NCBI GenBank assembly: GCA_036513075.1
Contig: DATBZS010000075.1
Span: forward strand, 1-25,042
DNA length: 25,042 nt
Direction: 5' to 3'
From: Bog-756 sp036513075
GTDB taxonomy: Bacteria; Actinomycetota; Acidimicrobiia; Acidimicrobiales; RAAP-2
The position numbers were made by a program, and so were the translations under genes. How positions within the stretch are numbered: position 1 is the first letter of the stretch; every line of letters begins with the position of its first letter. Shown one piece after another: positions 1-6,956 of this stretch. The notes below the pieces were generated by a model. It had not been told where the DNA came from and did no database searches. It saw only the letters and a list, made by a program, of their open reading frames with translations.

Positions 1-1482
1 ACCATCACCAACGACGGTGTGTCCATCGCCAAGGACATCGACCTGGAGGACCCGTTCGAGCGGATCGGCGCCGAACTGGTCAAGGAGGTCGCCAAGAAGA
101 CCGACGACGTCGCCGGTGACGGCACCACCACCGCCACGGTCCTGGCCTGGGCCATGGTCCACGAGGGCCTGCGCAACGTGGCCGCCGGCGCCAACCCGAT
201 GTCGCTGAAGAAGGGCATCGAAGCCGGCGTCGAGGCCGCTGTCACCTCGCTGCGCGGCATCGCCCGGGAGACCGACTCCAAGGGCCAGATCGCCCAGGTG
301 GCCTCCATCTCGGCCGCCGACACCGAGATCGGCGAGATGATCTCCGAGGCCATCGACAAGGTGGGCAAGGACGGGGTCATCACAGTCGAGGAGTCCCAGA
401 CCTTCGGCATGGACATGGACCTCGTCGAGGGCATGCGCTTCGACAAGGGCTACATCTCCCCCTACTTCGTAACCGACCCCGAGCGCATGGAGGCCGTCCT
501 CGAGGACGCCAGCGTGCTCCTCGTGGGCTCGAAGATCACCGCCGTCCGCGACCTGCTGCCGATTCTGGAGAAGGTCATGCAGGGCGGCAAGCCGCTGGTC
601 ATCATCGCCGAGGACCTCGAGGGCGAGGCCCTGGCCACCCTGGTGGTCAACAAGATCCGCGGCACATTCCGCAGCGTGGCCGTCAAGGCCCCCGGCTTCG
701 GTGAGCGTCGCAAGGCCATGCTCCAGGACATCGCCATCCTCACCGGCGGCCAGGTCGTCACCGAGGAGATCGGCCTCAAGCTGGAGAGCGTCGGCGTCGA
801 GATGCTCGGCACCGCCCGCAAGATCGTGGTGACCAAGGACGAGACCACCATCGTCGAGGGCGGCGGATCCCACGACGACGTGAAGGGTCGCATCGCCCAG
901 ATCAAGGCCGAGATCGAGAACACCGACTCGGACTACGACCGCGAGAAGCTCCAGGAGCGACTGGCCAAGCTGTCCGGTGGCGTGGCCGTCATCAAGGTCG
1001 GCGCCGCCACCGAGGTGGAGCTCAAGGAGAAGAAGCACCGCATCGAAGACGCCGTCTCCACCACCAAGGCCGCCATCGAAGAGGGTGTGGTTCCCGGAGG
1101 TGGGGTCGCCCTGCTGCGCTCGCAGGCCGCCGTGCTCGACGCCGCCGACAAGCTCGAGGGTGACGAGGCCACCGGTGCCCGCATCGTGGCCCGGGCCGTC
1201 GAGGAGCCGCTGAAGCAGATCGCCGTCAATGCCGGCCTCGAAGGTGGCGTCATCGTCGACAAGGTGCGCAACCTGAAGAAGCCCACCGAGGGCCTCAACG
1301 CCGCCACCGGCGAGTACGTGGACCTGTTCAAGGAAGGTGTCATCGACGCCGTCAAGGTCACCCGCTCGGCCCTGCAGAACGCGGCCTCCATCGCCGCCCT
1401 GTTCCTCACCACTGAGGCCGTCATCGTCGACAAGCCCGAAGAGGGCGGCTCGGCGATGCCCGGGGGCATGGACGACTTCTAA
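1..1482 (+). CDS. groEL: 60 kDa chaperonin GroEL, 5'-truncated by window edge
   Basis: ATP-driven protein-folding chaperonin of the cytoplasm, which works as a double ring with GroES. The frame is open from base 1, and the first residues (TITNDG) match residues 48 onward of E. coli GroEL, so about 47 N-terminal residues lie outside the window. 493 residues remain, giving the usual total of about 540. Visible family marks are the nucleotide-binding GDGTTTAT motif (its Asp matches D87), an EEGVVPGGGVALLR stretch in the second equatorial half and a GGM-type tail ending MPGGMDDF. No groES is visible, but the upstream side is cut off. Many actinobacteria carry two groEL copies, so this may be groEL1 or groEL2. 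The tail is Gly/Met-like rather than His-rich, which favours the housekeeping type. Confidence 0.97.
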   Translation, partial: TITNDGVSIAKDIDLEDPFERIGAELVKEVAKKTDDVAGDGTTTATVLAWAMVHEGLRNVAAGANPMSLKKGIEAGVEAAVTSLRGIARETDSKGQIAQVASISAADTEIGEMISEAIDKVGKDGVITVEESQTFGMDMDLVEGMRFDKGYISPYFVTDPERMEAVLEDASVLLVGSKITAVRDLLPILEKVMQGGKPLVIIAEDLEGEALATLVVNKIRGTFRSVAVKAPGFGERRKAMLQDIAILTGGQVVTEEIGLKLESVGVEMLGTARKIVVTKDETTIVEGGGSHDDVKGRIAQIKAEIENTDSDYDREKLQERLAKLSGGVAVIKVGAATEVELKEKKHRIEDAVSTTKAAIEEGVVPGGGVALLRSQAAVLDAADKLEGDEATGARIVARAVEEPLKQIAVNAGLEGGVIVDKVRNLKKPTEGLNAATGEYVDLFKEGVIDAVKVTRSALQNAASIAALFLTTEAVIVDKPEEGGSAMPGGMDDF

Positions 1483-1508
1483 GTCGGTCCAACGACCAGC
1501 AGTATGCG

Positions 1509-1550
1509 ACGGAGGGCGTCCCTACGGGGGCGCCCTCCGTTTGTTTCTCT
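1509..1550 (+). terminator. Rho-independent terminator after groEL
   Basis: ACGGAGGGCG (1509-1518) pairs perfectly with CGCCCTCCGT (1531-1540). Further pairing is possible inside the loop (CCC at 1520-1522 with GGG at 1527-1529). The stem is followed directly by TTGTTTCTCT. It lies 27 bases after the groEL stop and ends at the promoter of the next gene, so it insulates chdC from groEL transcription. Confidence 0.88.
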
Positions 1551-1555
1551 AGACT
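1550..1555 (+). promoter_or_regulatory. -10 element of chdC, leaderless type
   Basis: TAGACT fits the actinobacterial TANNNT consensus and lies 7 bases before the GTG start at 1563. No Shine-Dalgarno sequence precedes that GTG. This spacing predicts a transcript that begins at or within a base or two of the start codon. Confidence 0.6.
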
Positions 1556-1562
1556 GGCGGGC

Positions 1563-2279
1563 GTGACCGATCCCCTCGCTCCCTCTGTCGGCTGGGGTGT
1601 GCTCCACCTCTTCTGCAAACTCCCCGAGGCTCCGGCCTCCGCCACCAGCGCCCGCTGTGATACCGAGGCGGTGGTGCAGGCAACCAAGGACGCCCAGGCC
1701 GACGGCGTCCAGGTGGTGACGGTTGCCATCCTGGGCCACAAGGCCGATCTGTGTGTGATGGCGCTTGGTCCCGACCTGTGGCGCCTGCGCCGGCTCCAGG
1801 CCGACCTGCAGGCCGCCGGACTGGTCGTGGTCCACTCCTACGTGTCGCTGACCGAGGTGTCCGAGTACGCGGCCGGGGTGCCCGACGAAATGAAGCAGAA
1901 GCGCCTCTACCCGCAGCTCCCCCCCGAGGGGATGACCGCCTTCTGCTTCTACCCGATGTCGAAGCGCCGGAGCGACGTCGAGGGCGCCAACTGGTTTGCG
2001 CTCCCCTTCGAGGAGCGCAAGGAGCTGATGTACGGCCACGGGGCGGCCGGGCGGAAGTTCGCCGGCCGGATCGTCCAGGTCATCACCGGCTCCACCGGCA
2101 TCGACGACTGGGAGTGGGGCGTCACCCTGTTCGGCGTCCATCCCGACGACCTGAAGGAGTGCGTGTACACCATGCGCTTCGACGAGGGATCTGCCCGATT
2201 CGCCGAGTTCGGCCCATTCCTGACCGGCATGGTGGCACCCGTCGAGGACGTGCTGGCCCAGATCGCCCCCGGGGCGTGA
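1563..2279 (+). CDS. chdC: Coproheme decarboxylase (ChdC/HemQ), chlorite dismutase family
   Basis: Catalyses oxidative decarboxylation of Fe-coproporphyrin III to heme b, the last step of the coproporphyrin-dependent pathway of Gram-positive bacteria. The 238-residue length is normal for the actinobacterial form. Family marks are FCFYPMSKRR (about residues 127-136, containing Tyr130), NWFALPFEERKELMYGHG (His159 is in the position of the proximal heme ligand), and the WEWGVTLFG and YTMRFDEGSARFAEFGPF segments of the second ferredoxin-like half. The GTG start at 1563 is supported by a TANNNT element 7 bases upstream. The next gene starts inside the stop codon (GTGA overlap), so the two are translationally coupled. 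No other heme genes are in the window. Confidence 0.93.
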   Translation: MTDPLAPSVGWGVLHLFCKLPEAPASATSARCDTEAVVQATKDAQADGVQVVTVAILGHKADLCVMALGPDLWRLRRLQADLQAAGLVVVHSYVSLTEVSEYAAGVPDEMKQKRLYPQLPPEGMTAFCFYPMSKRRSDVEGANWFALPFEERKELMYGHGAAGRKFAGRIVQVITGSTGIDDWEWGVTLFGVHPDDLKECVYTMRFDEGSARFAEFGPFLTGMVAPVEDVLAQIAPGA

Positions 2280-3214
2280 CGACCGCGGTGGGCCCGGTGG
2301 ATGTGGCGGCCGTGGGCGACTCCTCTCCTGATCGTGGGGTCTCGCCTGTCGAAGCCGTCGCTCCCGGGCCGGCCGGCCTCGACGTTCTCCGCGACGCACT
2401 CCGCTCGCTGGGCGACGTCGTGGTGGCCTTCAGCGGCGGCGCCGACTCGGCCTTTGTCGCCAAGGTGGCCACCGACACCCTCGGGGCCGACCGTGTCCTG
2501 TGCGTGACTGCAGTCTCCCCCTCCCTCGCACCCGAGGAGCGCGACGACTGCCGGGCCCTGGCCGCCGAATGGGGTCTCCGCCACCTCGAGGTGACCACCG
2601 ACGAGCTGGCCGACCCGGCCTACGCAGCCAACGACGGGAGCCGCTGCTACCACTGCAAAGCCTCGCTCATGGCTGCCCTCGGGCCGGTCACCACGGCTGC
2701 CGGACCGGGCGCCACCGTGGTCCTCGGCGTCAACCTCGACGACCTGTCCGATCACCGGCCAGGCCAGGCCGCCGCTTCCGAGCGCGGCGCGTTGTTCCCG
2801 TTGGTGACCGCCGGGTTCACCAAGGCCGACGTGCGGTCCTGGTCCCGCCGGCTCGGCCTGCGGACCTGGGACAAGCCGGCCGCCGCGTGCCTGGCCTCCC
2901 GCGTGCCCTACGGTACGCGGGTGACCTTCACCACCCTCGACTCGGTGGCCCGGGCCGAGTCCGGCCTCCGCTCCCTCGGCTTCCGACAACTCCGCGTCCG
3001 CCACTACGGCAACACGGCCCGCATCGAGGTACCCGCCGCGGACCTGGCCGAGGTCGTCGCTAAGCGGGAGGCGGTCAGCGCCGCGGTGCACTCCGCCGGC
3101 TATGACTACGTCACCCTTGATCTCGACGGGTTCCGTTCGGGGAACCTGAACCGGTCGCTCGTCCCGGACACCATCGACGATGGCGGGACCTACACCGACG
3201 AGGAGGCACCATGA
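2276..3214 (+). CDS. larE: LarE-like ATP-dependent sacrificial sulfur transferase
   Basis: Member of the adenine nucleotide alpha-hydrolase (PP-loop) superfamily. In lactate racemase maturation, LarE adenylates P2CMN and donates sulfur to make the nickel-pincer nucleotide. Visible here are the PP-loop SGGADS (residues 53-58), a GSRCYHCKASL segment and PAAACLASRVPYGTRVT, the family signature block. The CxxC plus the later ACLASR cysteine give three cysteines, as in LarE homologues described as binding an Fe-S cluster; that assignment is an inference. Start GTG 2276 overlaps the chdC stop by 4 bases, with GTG 2288 as an alternative. The stop overlaps the next ATG (ATGA). No larB, larC or larA is in the window, so the true substrate may differ. 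Confidence 0.85.
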   Translation: MTTAVGPVDVAAVGDSSPDRGVSPVEAVAPGPAGLDVLRDALRSLGDVVVAFSGGADSAFVAKVATDTLGADRVLCVTAVSPSLAPEERDDCRALAAEWGLRHLEVTTDELADPAYAANDGSRCYHCKASLMAALGPVTTAAGPGATVVLGVNLDDLSDHRPGQAAASERGALFPLVTAGFTKADVRSWSRRLGLRTWDKPAAACLASRVPYGTRVTFTTLDSVARAESGLRSLGFRQLRVRHYGNTARIEVPAADLAEVVAKREAVSAAVHSAGYDYVTLDLDGFRSGNLNRSLVPDTIDDGGTYTDEEAP

Positions 3215-3450
3215 TCGGAGTCCGGGTGAGGCTCACGTTTCCCGAGGAGCTGGTCCGCGAGCCGCTCATCGCCCGCATGACCGAGGAGTTCGCGGTGGTG
3301 CCGAACATCCGCAAGGCTGACGTGGGTGAGCAGGGCGGCTGGATCGTCTGCGAGCTCGACGGCGACGCCGGCGTGGTCGACGGGGCCCTCGAATGGTTCC
3401 GCAGCCAGGGCGTCCGCGTCGACCTGCTCGGCGACATCGTCGAGAGCTGA
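3211..3450 (+). CDS. Free-standing NIL-domain protein
   Basis: 79 residues forming a single ferredoxin-like NIL domain, the small-molecule sensing module found at the C-terminus of the methionine importer ATPase MetN and in NIL-ferredoxin fusions. It opens with an RVRLTFPEELVREPLIARM strand-helix unit and closes with EWFRSQGVRVDLLGDI, both typical of the fold. There is no CxxC ferredoxin part and no membrane segment. The start overlaps the larE stop (ATGA), with a GAGGAGG-like ribosome site about 4 bases upstream, so it is co-translated with larE. A role as a small regulatory or sulfur-metabolism partner of LarE is suggested only by position. Confidence 0.75.
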   Translation: MIGVRVRLTFPEELVREPLIARMTEEFAVVPNIRKADVGEQGGWIVCELDGDAGVVDGALEWFRSQGVRVDLLGDIVES

Positions 3451-3454
3451 ACCC

Positions 3455-4321
3455 GTGGAGGACTACGGGGCGCCGGCCGAGTCGGTCCCTGTGGCCGAGG
3501 TAGTCCCCGTCCATGTGGCCCAGGAGGCCAATCGCCGGTGGTGGCAGGCGGCGGTCCCCGTCCACCTGGCCTCCGACTTCTACGATGTCGACGGCTGGCT
3601 GGCCGACGGGCGGGGTCCCCGGCCCCGTGAGGTCGAAGTGCTGGGCGACGTGGCCGGCCTCGACCTGGTCCACCTCCAGTGTCACTTCGGCAAGGACACC
3701 CTGGCCTGGGCCCGGGTCGGCGCCACCGTGACCGGCCTCGACTTCTCCGAGGCCGCCATTGCTGCCGCCCGCGGCCTGGCCGAGCGGGCGGGTCTGGCCG
3801 ACCGGGCAGACTTCGTGTGCGCCCCGCTGGCCGAGGCGACCTCCGCACTCGGTGGACGGAGTTTCGACGTGGTCTACGTCAGCCTGGGTGCCCTGTGCTG
3901 GCTGCCGAACGTCGACGAGTGGGCGGAGCAGGTGGCCGGGCTCCTCCGACCGGGCGGCCGGCTGTTCCTCCACGAGACCCACCCGCTCAGCATGGCGTTG
4001 GCCGACGACGACCTGACCCTCGTCTACACGTACTTCGAGGACGTGGCCCCCTACGCCGACAACCGGGCCGGCAGTTACGCCGACCAGACGGCCACCGAAG
4101 CCCTGCCGGGCGACACCACCTTCGGGTGGAACCACGGCCTGGGCGAGATCGTCGGGTCCCTCATCGGCCGCGGCCTGCGCATCGACCGGCTCGACGAGCA
4201 CGACTGGACCAGCTCGAAGCGGTTCCCGTGGCTGGTGGAGGTGGCCGAGGAGGGGTTCGTGATCCCCGAGGGCCAACTGCGGATTCCACTCTCGTTCACC
4301 CTGGTGGCCACGAAGACCTGA
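3455..4321 (+). CDS. Class I SAM-dependent methyltransferase
   Basis: 288 residues. LVHLQCHFGKDTLAWARVGATVTGLDFSEAAIAAAR is the SAM-binding motif I region followed by the acidic end of strand 2 (GLDFS). FDVVYVSLGALCWLPNVDEWAEQVAGLLRPGG gives motifs II and III. The C-terminal half (FGWNHGLGEIVGSLIGRGLRIDRLDEHDW) is typical of a common actinobacterial methyltransferase family of unknown substrate. The start is GTG 3455, just 4 bases after the NIL gene stop and within the same run as chdC and larE. The acceptor molecule cannot be told from sequence. The 3' end runs into a three-copy 13-bp repeat. Confidence 0.85.
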   Translation: MEDYGAPAESVPVAEVVPVHVAQEANRRWWQAAVPVHLASDFYDVDGWLADGRGPRPREVEVLGDVAGLDLVHLQCHFGKDTLAWARVGATVTGLDFSEAAIAAARGLAERAGLADRADFVCAPLAEATSALGGRSFDVVYVSLGALCWLPNVDEWAEQVAGLLRPGGRLFLHETHPLSMALADDDLTLVYTYFEDVAPYADNRAGSYADQTATEALPGDTTFGWNHGLGEIVGSLIGRGLRIDRLDEHDWTSSKRFPWLVEVAEEGFVIPEGQLRIPLSFTLVATKT

Positions 4322-4356
4322 GGTTCAGCCCTGAGGTTCAGCCGTGAGGCTCAGCC
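4319..4356. repeat. Three 13-bp tandem repeats across two convergent stop codons
   Basis: TGAGGTTCAGCC at 4319-4330, the same at 4332-4343, and TGAGGCTCAGCC at 4345-4356, each separated by one base. Copy 1 contains the TGA stop of the methyltransferase. Copy 3 contains the TCA that is the stop of the minus-strand gene. Because the period is 13 bp, each copy offers TGA in a different frame on both strands. Confidence 0.9.
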
Positions 4357-4542
4357 GGTTGGGTCGTCGGGGTTCCGGACGGTCCAGCCCGCCCCGGACA
4401 CCTTCCGGGGCTCGTAGAAGAGGCAGCCCTCGGGGCACGCGAACGGAAGATGCTCGTTGGCGCCCACCCGGCACTTCTCGAGCTTCTCCTCGCGTGCCGT
4501 GGTCTGCATGATGTAATGACGGCAATCTTCGAGAACGGCCAC
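4351..4542 (-). CDS. Small four-cysteine protein, conserved-hypothetical type
   Basis: 63 residues reading VAVLEDCRHYIMQTTAREE... then KCRVGANEHLPFACPEGCLFYEPRK. Four cysteines in a C-x16-C-x11-C-x3-C pattern suggest a small zinc- or Fe-S-binding protein, and the CPEGCLFYEPR block looks conserved by style. The function is not known to me. The GTG at 4542 is the only good start in this frame before the protein-like part begins. A CACAAT hexamer lies 5 bases upstream and could be a weak -10. The gene faces the methyltransferase and is divergent from the Nudix gene. An overlapping ATG frame on the same strand gives an Arg-rich, non-protein-like sequence and was discarded. Confidence 0.6.
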   Translation of the reverse strand: MAVLEDCRHYIMQTTAREEKLEKCRVGANEHLPFACPEGCLFYEPRKVSGAGWTVRNPDDPTG

Positions 4543-4586
4543 GCTCCATTGTGCCCGAAGTCGGACGGTATTCGGGGTCGGTGGGG

Positions 4587-4592
4587 TAGCGT
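4587..4592 (+). promoter_or_regulatory. -10 element of the Nudix gene, leaderless type
   Basis: TAGCGT, a TANNNT match, lies 7 bases before GTG 4600. This supports that start over the upstream in-frame ATG at 4450, which lies in DNA coding for the opposite-strand cysteine protein. Confidence 0.55.
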
Positions 4593-4599
4593 CGGTCAC

Positions 4600-5325
4600 G
4601 TGGACCCCACTTCCTCCACCGATCCGACCGTCGAGGCCGTCCCCACCGTCAAGCAGCTCCTGCGGTGGAGCGAGGCCCTGTCTGGCATCGCCCGGACCGG
4701 GTTGGCCTTCACCGAGTCGCTCTACGAGCAGGAGCGCTTCGAAGAGGTTCTGCACGTGGCCGCCGACATCCATGCGGCCATCGAAGGCAACGGCGGTGCC
4801 GAGGATGTGGACGGGTTCGTCCACGACTGGCTAGCCTCGGTGGGCAAAGGCGTCCCCGGCTATGTGACCCCGAAAGTGGCCGTGGGCGCCGCGGTGGGCA
4901 ACGACCAGGGGGAGATCCTGCTGGTGCAGCGGGCCGACTCCGGCATCTGGCTCTACCCGACCGGCTGGGCCGACGTCGGCTATTCGGCCGCCGAGGTCGT
5001 GGTCAAGGAAGTCCTCGAGGAGACAGGCATCGAGGTCGAAGTGGTCCGTCTCATCGCCGTGCTCGACGGCCTGCGGGTGGGCATGAGCCGCATCCCGCTG
5101 TACTCGCTGGTCTTCCAGTGCCGCCCGATCGGCGGCACGCTCAAGGCCCACCCGCTCGAGTGCGCCGACGTCGGGTGGTTTCCCCTCGACGCCCTCCCGT
5201 TCCCCCTGGCCGGGGCCGAGCGGTGGGGTGACCACGTGTTCTCGGCGCTGCGGGGCGACCCCATCGAGGTCCTCTACGACTCGGTGCGTTCACCTGTCTG
5301 GCGGGGCGACCCCGACAAGGTCTGA
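4600..5325 (+). CDS. Nudix hydrolase with N-terminal NUDIX_N helical domain
   Basis: 241 residues. The first ~70 (VKQLLRWSEALSGIARTGLAFTESLYEQERFEEVLHVAADIHA) match the helical NUDIX_N domain that precedes ADP-ribose-type Nudix hydrolases. The catalytic part begins near VTPKVAVGAAVGNDQGEILLVQRADSGIWLYPTGWADVGYSAAEVVVKEVLEETGIEVE. The metal-binding KEVLEETGI core of the Nudix box is intact. The first Glu of the consensus is replaced by Tyr, a change normal in this subfamily (WADVG-x-SxAE). It probably hydrolyses ADP-ribose or a similar nucleoside diphosphate derivative. GTG 4600 was chosen on the leaderless promoter and domain start. Confidence 0.85.
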   Translation: MDPTSSTDPTVEAVPTVKQLLRWSEALSGIARTGLAFTESLYEQERFEEVLHVAADIHAAIEGNGGAEDVDGFVHDWLASVGKGVPGYVTPKVAVGAAVGNDQGEILLVQRADSGIWLYPTGWADVGYSAAEVVVKEVLEETGIEVEVVRLIAVLDGLRVGMSRIPLYSLVFQCRPIGGTLKAHPLECADVGWFPLDALPFPLAGAERWGDHVFSALRGDPIEVLYDSVRSPVWRGDPDKV

Positions 5326-5375
5326 GCCCGGGACCTGCGATTCTCCGGTTCCCTGGACGCGGCCGGCACCCTGGC

Positions 5376-5381
5376 TACACT
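5376..5381 (+). promoter_or_regulatory. -10 element of the GNAT gene, leaderless type
   Basis: TACACT lies 8 bases before GTG 5390, and no ribosome site is visible between them. Confidence 0.5.
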
Positions 5382-5389
5382 CGCCACCC

Positions 5390-5854
5390 GTGACCGACCC
5401 CGCCGCCCACGCCCCCGCTGTCACCGTTGCCGAGGCCGTCGAGGTCACCGACGAACTGGTCGATGCCTTCGTCCGCCTGATTCCCCAGCTGTCGTCATCG
5501 TCGGCCCCCACCAGCCGTGACGAGCTCGCCGCCATCGTGAGCTCGGTGGCCAGCATCCTGTTTGTCGCCCGGGATGCCGACGGGGGCATCGTCGGCTCCC
5601 TCACTCTGGCCGTGTTCCGGATCCCCACCGGGGTCCGGGCTTGGATCGAGGACGTGGTGGTCGACGGATCGGCCCGTGGAGCCGGCGCTGGCGAGGCGCT
5701 GGTGGCGGCGGCTCTCGATCGGGCCGGGTCCGCCGGAGCCAAGACGGTCGACCTGACGTCGCGCCCCAATCGCGAGGCGGCCAACCGCCTCTATGTGAGG
5801 CTCGGGTTCGAACAGAGGACGACGAACGTGTACCGGTTCAGCCTCGAAAGCTGA
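5390..5854 (+). CDS. GNAT-family N-acetyltransferase
   Basis: 154 residues covering one GNAT domain. IVGSLTLAVFRIPTGVRAWIEDVVVDGSARGAGAGEALVAAALDRA contains strand 4 and motif A, with R/Q-x-x-G-x-G/A represented by RGAGAGEAL as the acetyl-CoA pyrophosphate loop. VDLTSRPNREAANRLYVRLGFEQRTTNVYRF is the usual motif B end. The acceptor is unknown. Start GTG 5390 gives a full domain with no extra tail and sits 8 bases after a TACACT hexamer. Confidence 0.85.
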   Translation: MTDPAAHAPAVTVAEAVEVTDELVDAFVRLIPQLSSSSAPTSRDELAAIVSSVASILFVARDADGGIVGSLTLAVFRIPTGVRAWIEDVVVDGSARGAGAGEALVAAALDRAGSAGAKTVDLTSRPNREAANRLYVRLGFEQRTTNVYRFSLES

Positions 5855-5902
5855 GTCGCCGCGCCGGGGCGACGTCAGGGCGCCGCAGTGCATGATGGAC
5901 GG

Positions 5903-6700
5903 GTGTCCGAGCGGGAGTTGTTGCACGGTGGGGTCGGCAATGCCGGGCTCGTATGGCGACAAGGCGACGCCGTTTCCCGGCCGGCCGGACCCCACGTGGA
6001 GACCATCCATGCGCTGCTCCGGCATCTCCGGGCCTCGGGATTCGACGGAGTCCCGGAACCGCTCGGTATCGACGATGGTCCCCGGGAATGGCTGACGTTC
6101 ATTCCCGGGGACGTGCCGTACCCGCCATTCCCCAGCTGGTCCCTCACTGACGAGTCCCTCGCGTCCGTCGCCGCGCTCCTACGGCGCTTTCACGATGCGA
6201 CCGAGGGCTTCGAAACTCCCGACGGGGGCTCCTGGAATCTCGAGATGTCGGACGGCGGCACCGGCGACGTCATCTGCCACAATGATGTCTGCTTAGAGAA
6301 CGTCGTATTCAGGAACGGTACGGCGGTCGCCCTTCTCGACTTCGACTTCGCGGCGCCCGGATCGCCATGGTGGGATCTCGCGTCGTTCGCGCGCATGTGC
6401 GTGCCGATGGACGCGCCCCAGGATGCAGTGCACATGGGAAAGGGATCCGTCGATCCGTTCGCCCGCCTCCGCGTCGTGGCCGATGCCTACGGGCTTCCAC
6501 CGGACCGATCGCCCCTCGTCGACCGCCTCCAGGACCAGATCGAAGCTGGCGGATGGTTCGTGAGGCGAAGGGTCGTCGCAGGTGATCCGGCGTTCACCAG
6601 AATGTGGAACGAGAGCGGCGGCGAGCGGCGGTACGACCGGCGACGGGAGTGGTTCGTCAGGAACCGTGAGCACTTCCTCGACGCGCTGCATCACCAGTAG
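5903..6700 (+). CDS. Aminoglycoside/choline-kinase-like phosphotransferase (APH family)
   Basis: 265 residues with a kinase-like fold. DVICHNDVCLENVVF is the catalytic Brenner motif (HxDxxxxN). ALLDFDFAAPGSPWWDLAS is the metal-binding Asp block. The N-terminal NAGLVWRQGDAVSRPAGPH is a shortened nucleotide-binding region. The family phosphorylates small molecules (aminoglycosides, choline, macrolides, homoserine); the substrate cannot be assigned, and resistance should not be assumed. GTG 5903 has CATGAT 6 bases upstream. GTG 5888 in the same frame would add five residues. The gene contains a TTA leucine codon at 6293-6295 inside the catalytic motif, rare in DNA this GC-rich, and its codon choice looks less extreme than its neighbours. 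Confidence 0.8.
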   Translation: MSERELLHGGVGNAGLVWRQGDAVSRPAGPHVETIHALLRHLRASGFDGVPEPLGIDDGPREWLTFIPGDVPYPPFPSWSLTDESLASVAALLRRFHDATEGFETPDGGSWNLEMSDGGTGDVICHNDVCLENVVFRNGTAVALLDFDFAAPGSPWWDLASFARMCVPMDAPQDAVHMGKGSVDPFARLRVVADAYGLPPDRSPLVDRLQDQIEAGGWFVRRRVVAGDPAFTRMWNESGGERRYDRRREWFVRNREHFLDALHHQ

Positions 6701-6715
6701 CCGAGGACTGGGGCC

Positions 6716-6907
6716 TCAGCGCTTGGTCGCGGGCGTCCCATAGCGCTGACGGTCGGCCTCACCTGACATCCCCAGCATGGCTCCGGTGAATCCCCAACTC
6801 TGTTCCTCCTGTCGGGCCGACGCGACCGCGTCGCTCAGTACTTGTTTCGCGGCGGCCCGCTGCAGGAACGCTTCCCGTACCCGCCGCAGAGTTGCCGCCT
6901 CCTTCAT
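6716..6907 (-). CDS. Small helix-turn-helix-like protein
   Basis: 63 residues starting MKEAATLRRVREAFLQRAAAKQVLSDAV and ending in QSWGFTGAMLGMSGEADRQRYG. The second half matches the style of short actinobacterial HTH tails (SWxxIGxxLGxSxxAAxxRYG), with a preceding alpha-helix rich in Arg/Ala. The ATG at 6907 has a weak GGAG just upstream. It converges on the phosphotransferase gene (stop to stop 15 bases) and is divergent from the reductase gene (start to start 49 bases). It may be a regulator of one neighbour. The family assignment rests on pattern recognition only. Confidence 0.5.
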   Translation of the reverse strand: MKEAATLRRVREAFLQRAAAKQVLSDAVASARQEEQSWGFTGAMLGMSGEADRQRYGTPATKR

Positions 6908-6944
6908 CTCCGAAGGACAGCGGATGGCGTTACAGAGCTCTTGG

Positions 6945-6950
6945 TATCGT
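6945..6950 (+). promoter_or_regulatory. -10 element of the reductase gene, leaderless type
   Basis: TATCGT lies 6 bases before GTG 6957. It selects this GTG over longer in-frame openings that overlap the divergent small gene. Confidence 0.5.
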
Positions 6951-6956
6951 GACGCT

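Noticed and set aside
1949..3091. A 380-codon open frame on the minus strand opposite chdC and larE
   Set aside because: It is Gly/Arg/Val/His-rich without domains, and lies fully antisense to two well-supported genes; a high-GC third-position artefact.
4450..4599. In-frame upstream ATG extension of the Nudix protein
   Set aside because: The added 50 residues are antisense to the cysteine protein and lie upstream of the TAGCGT promoter element.
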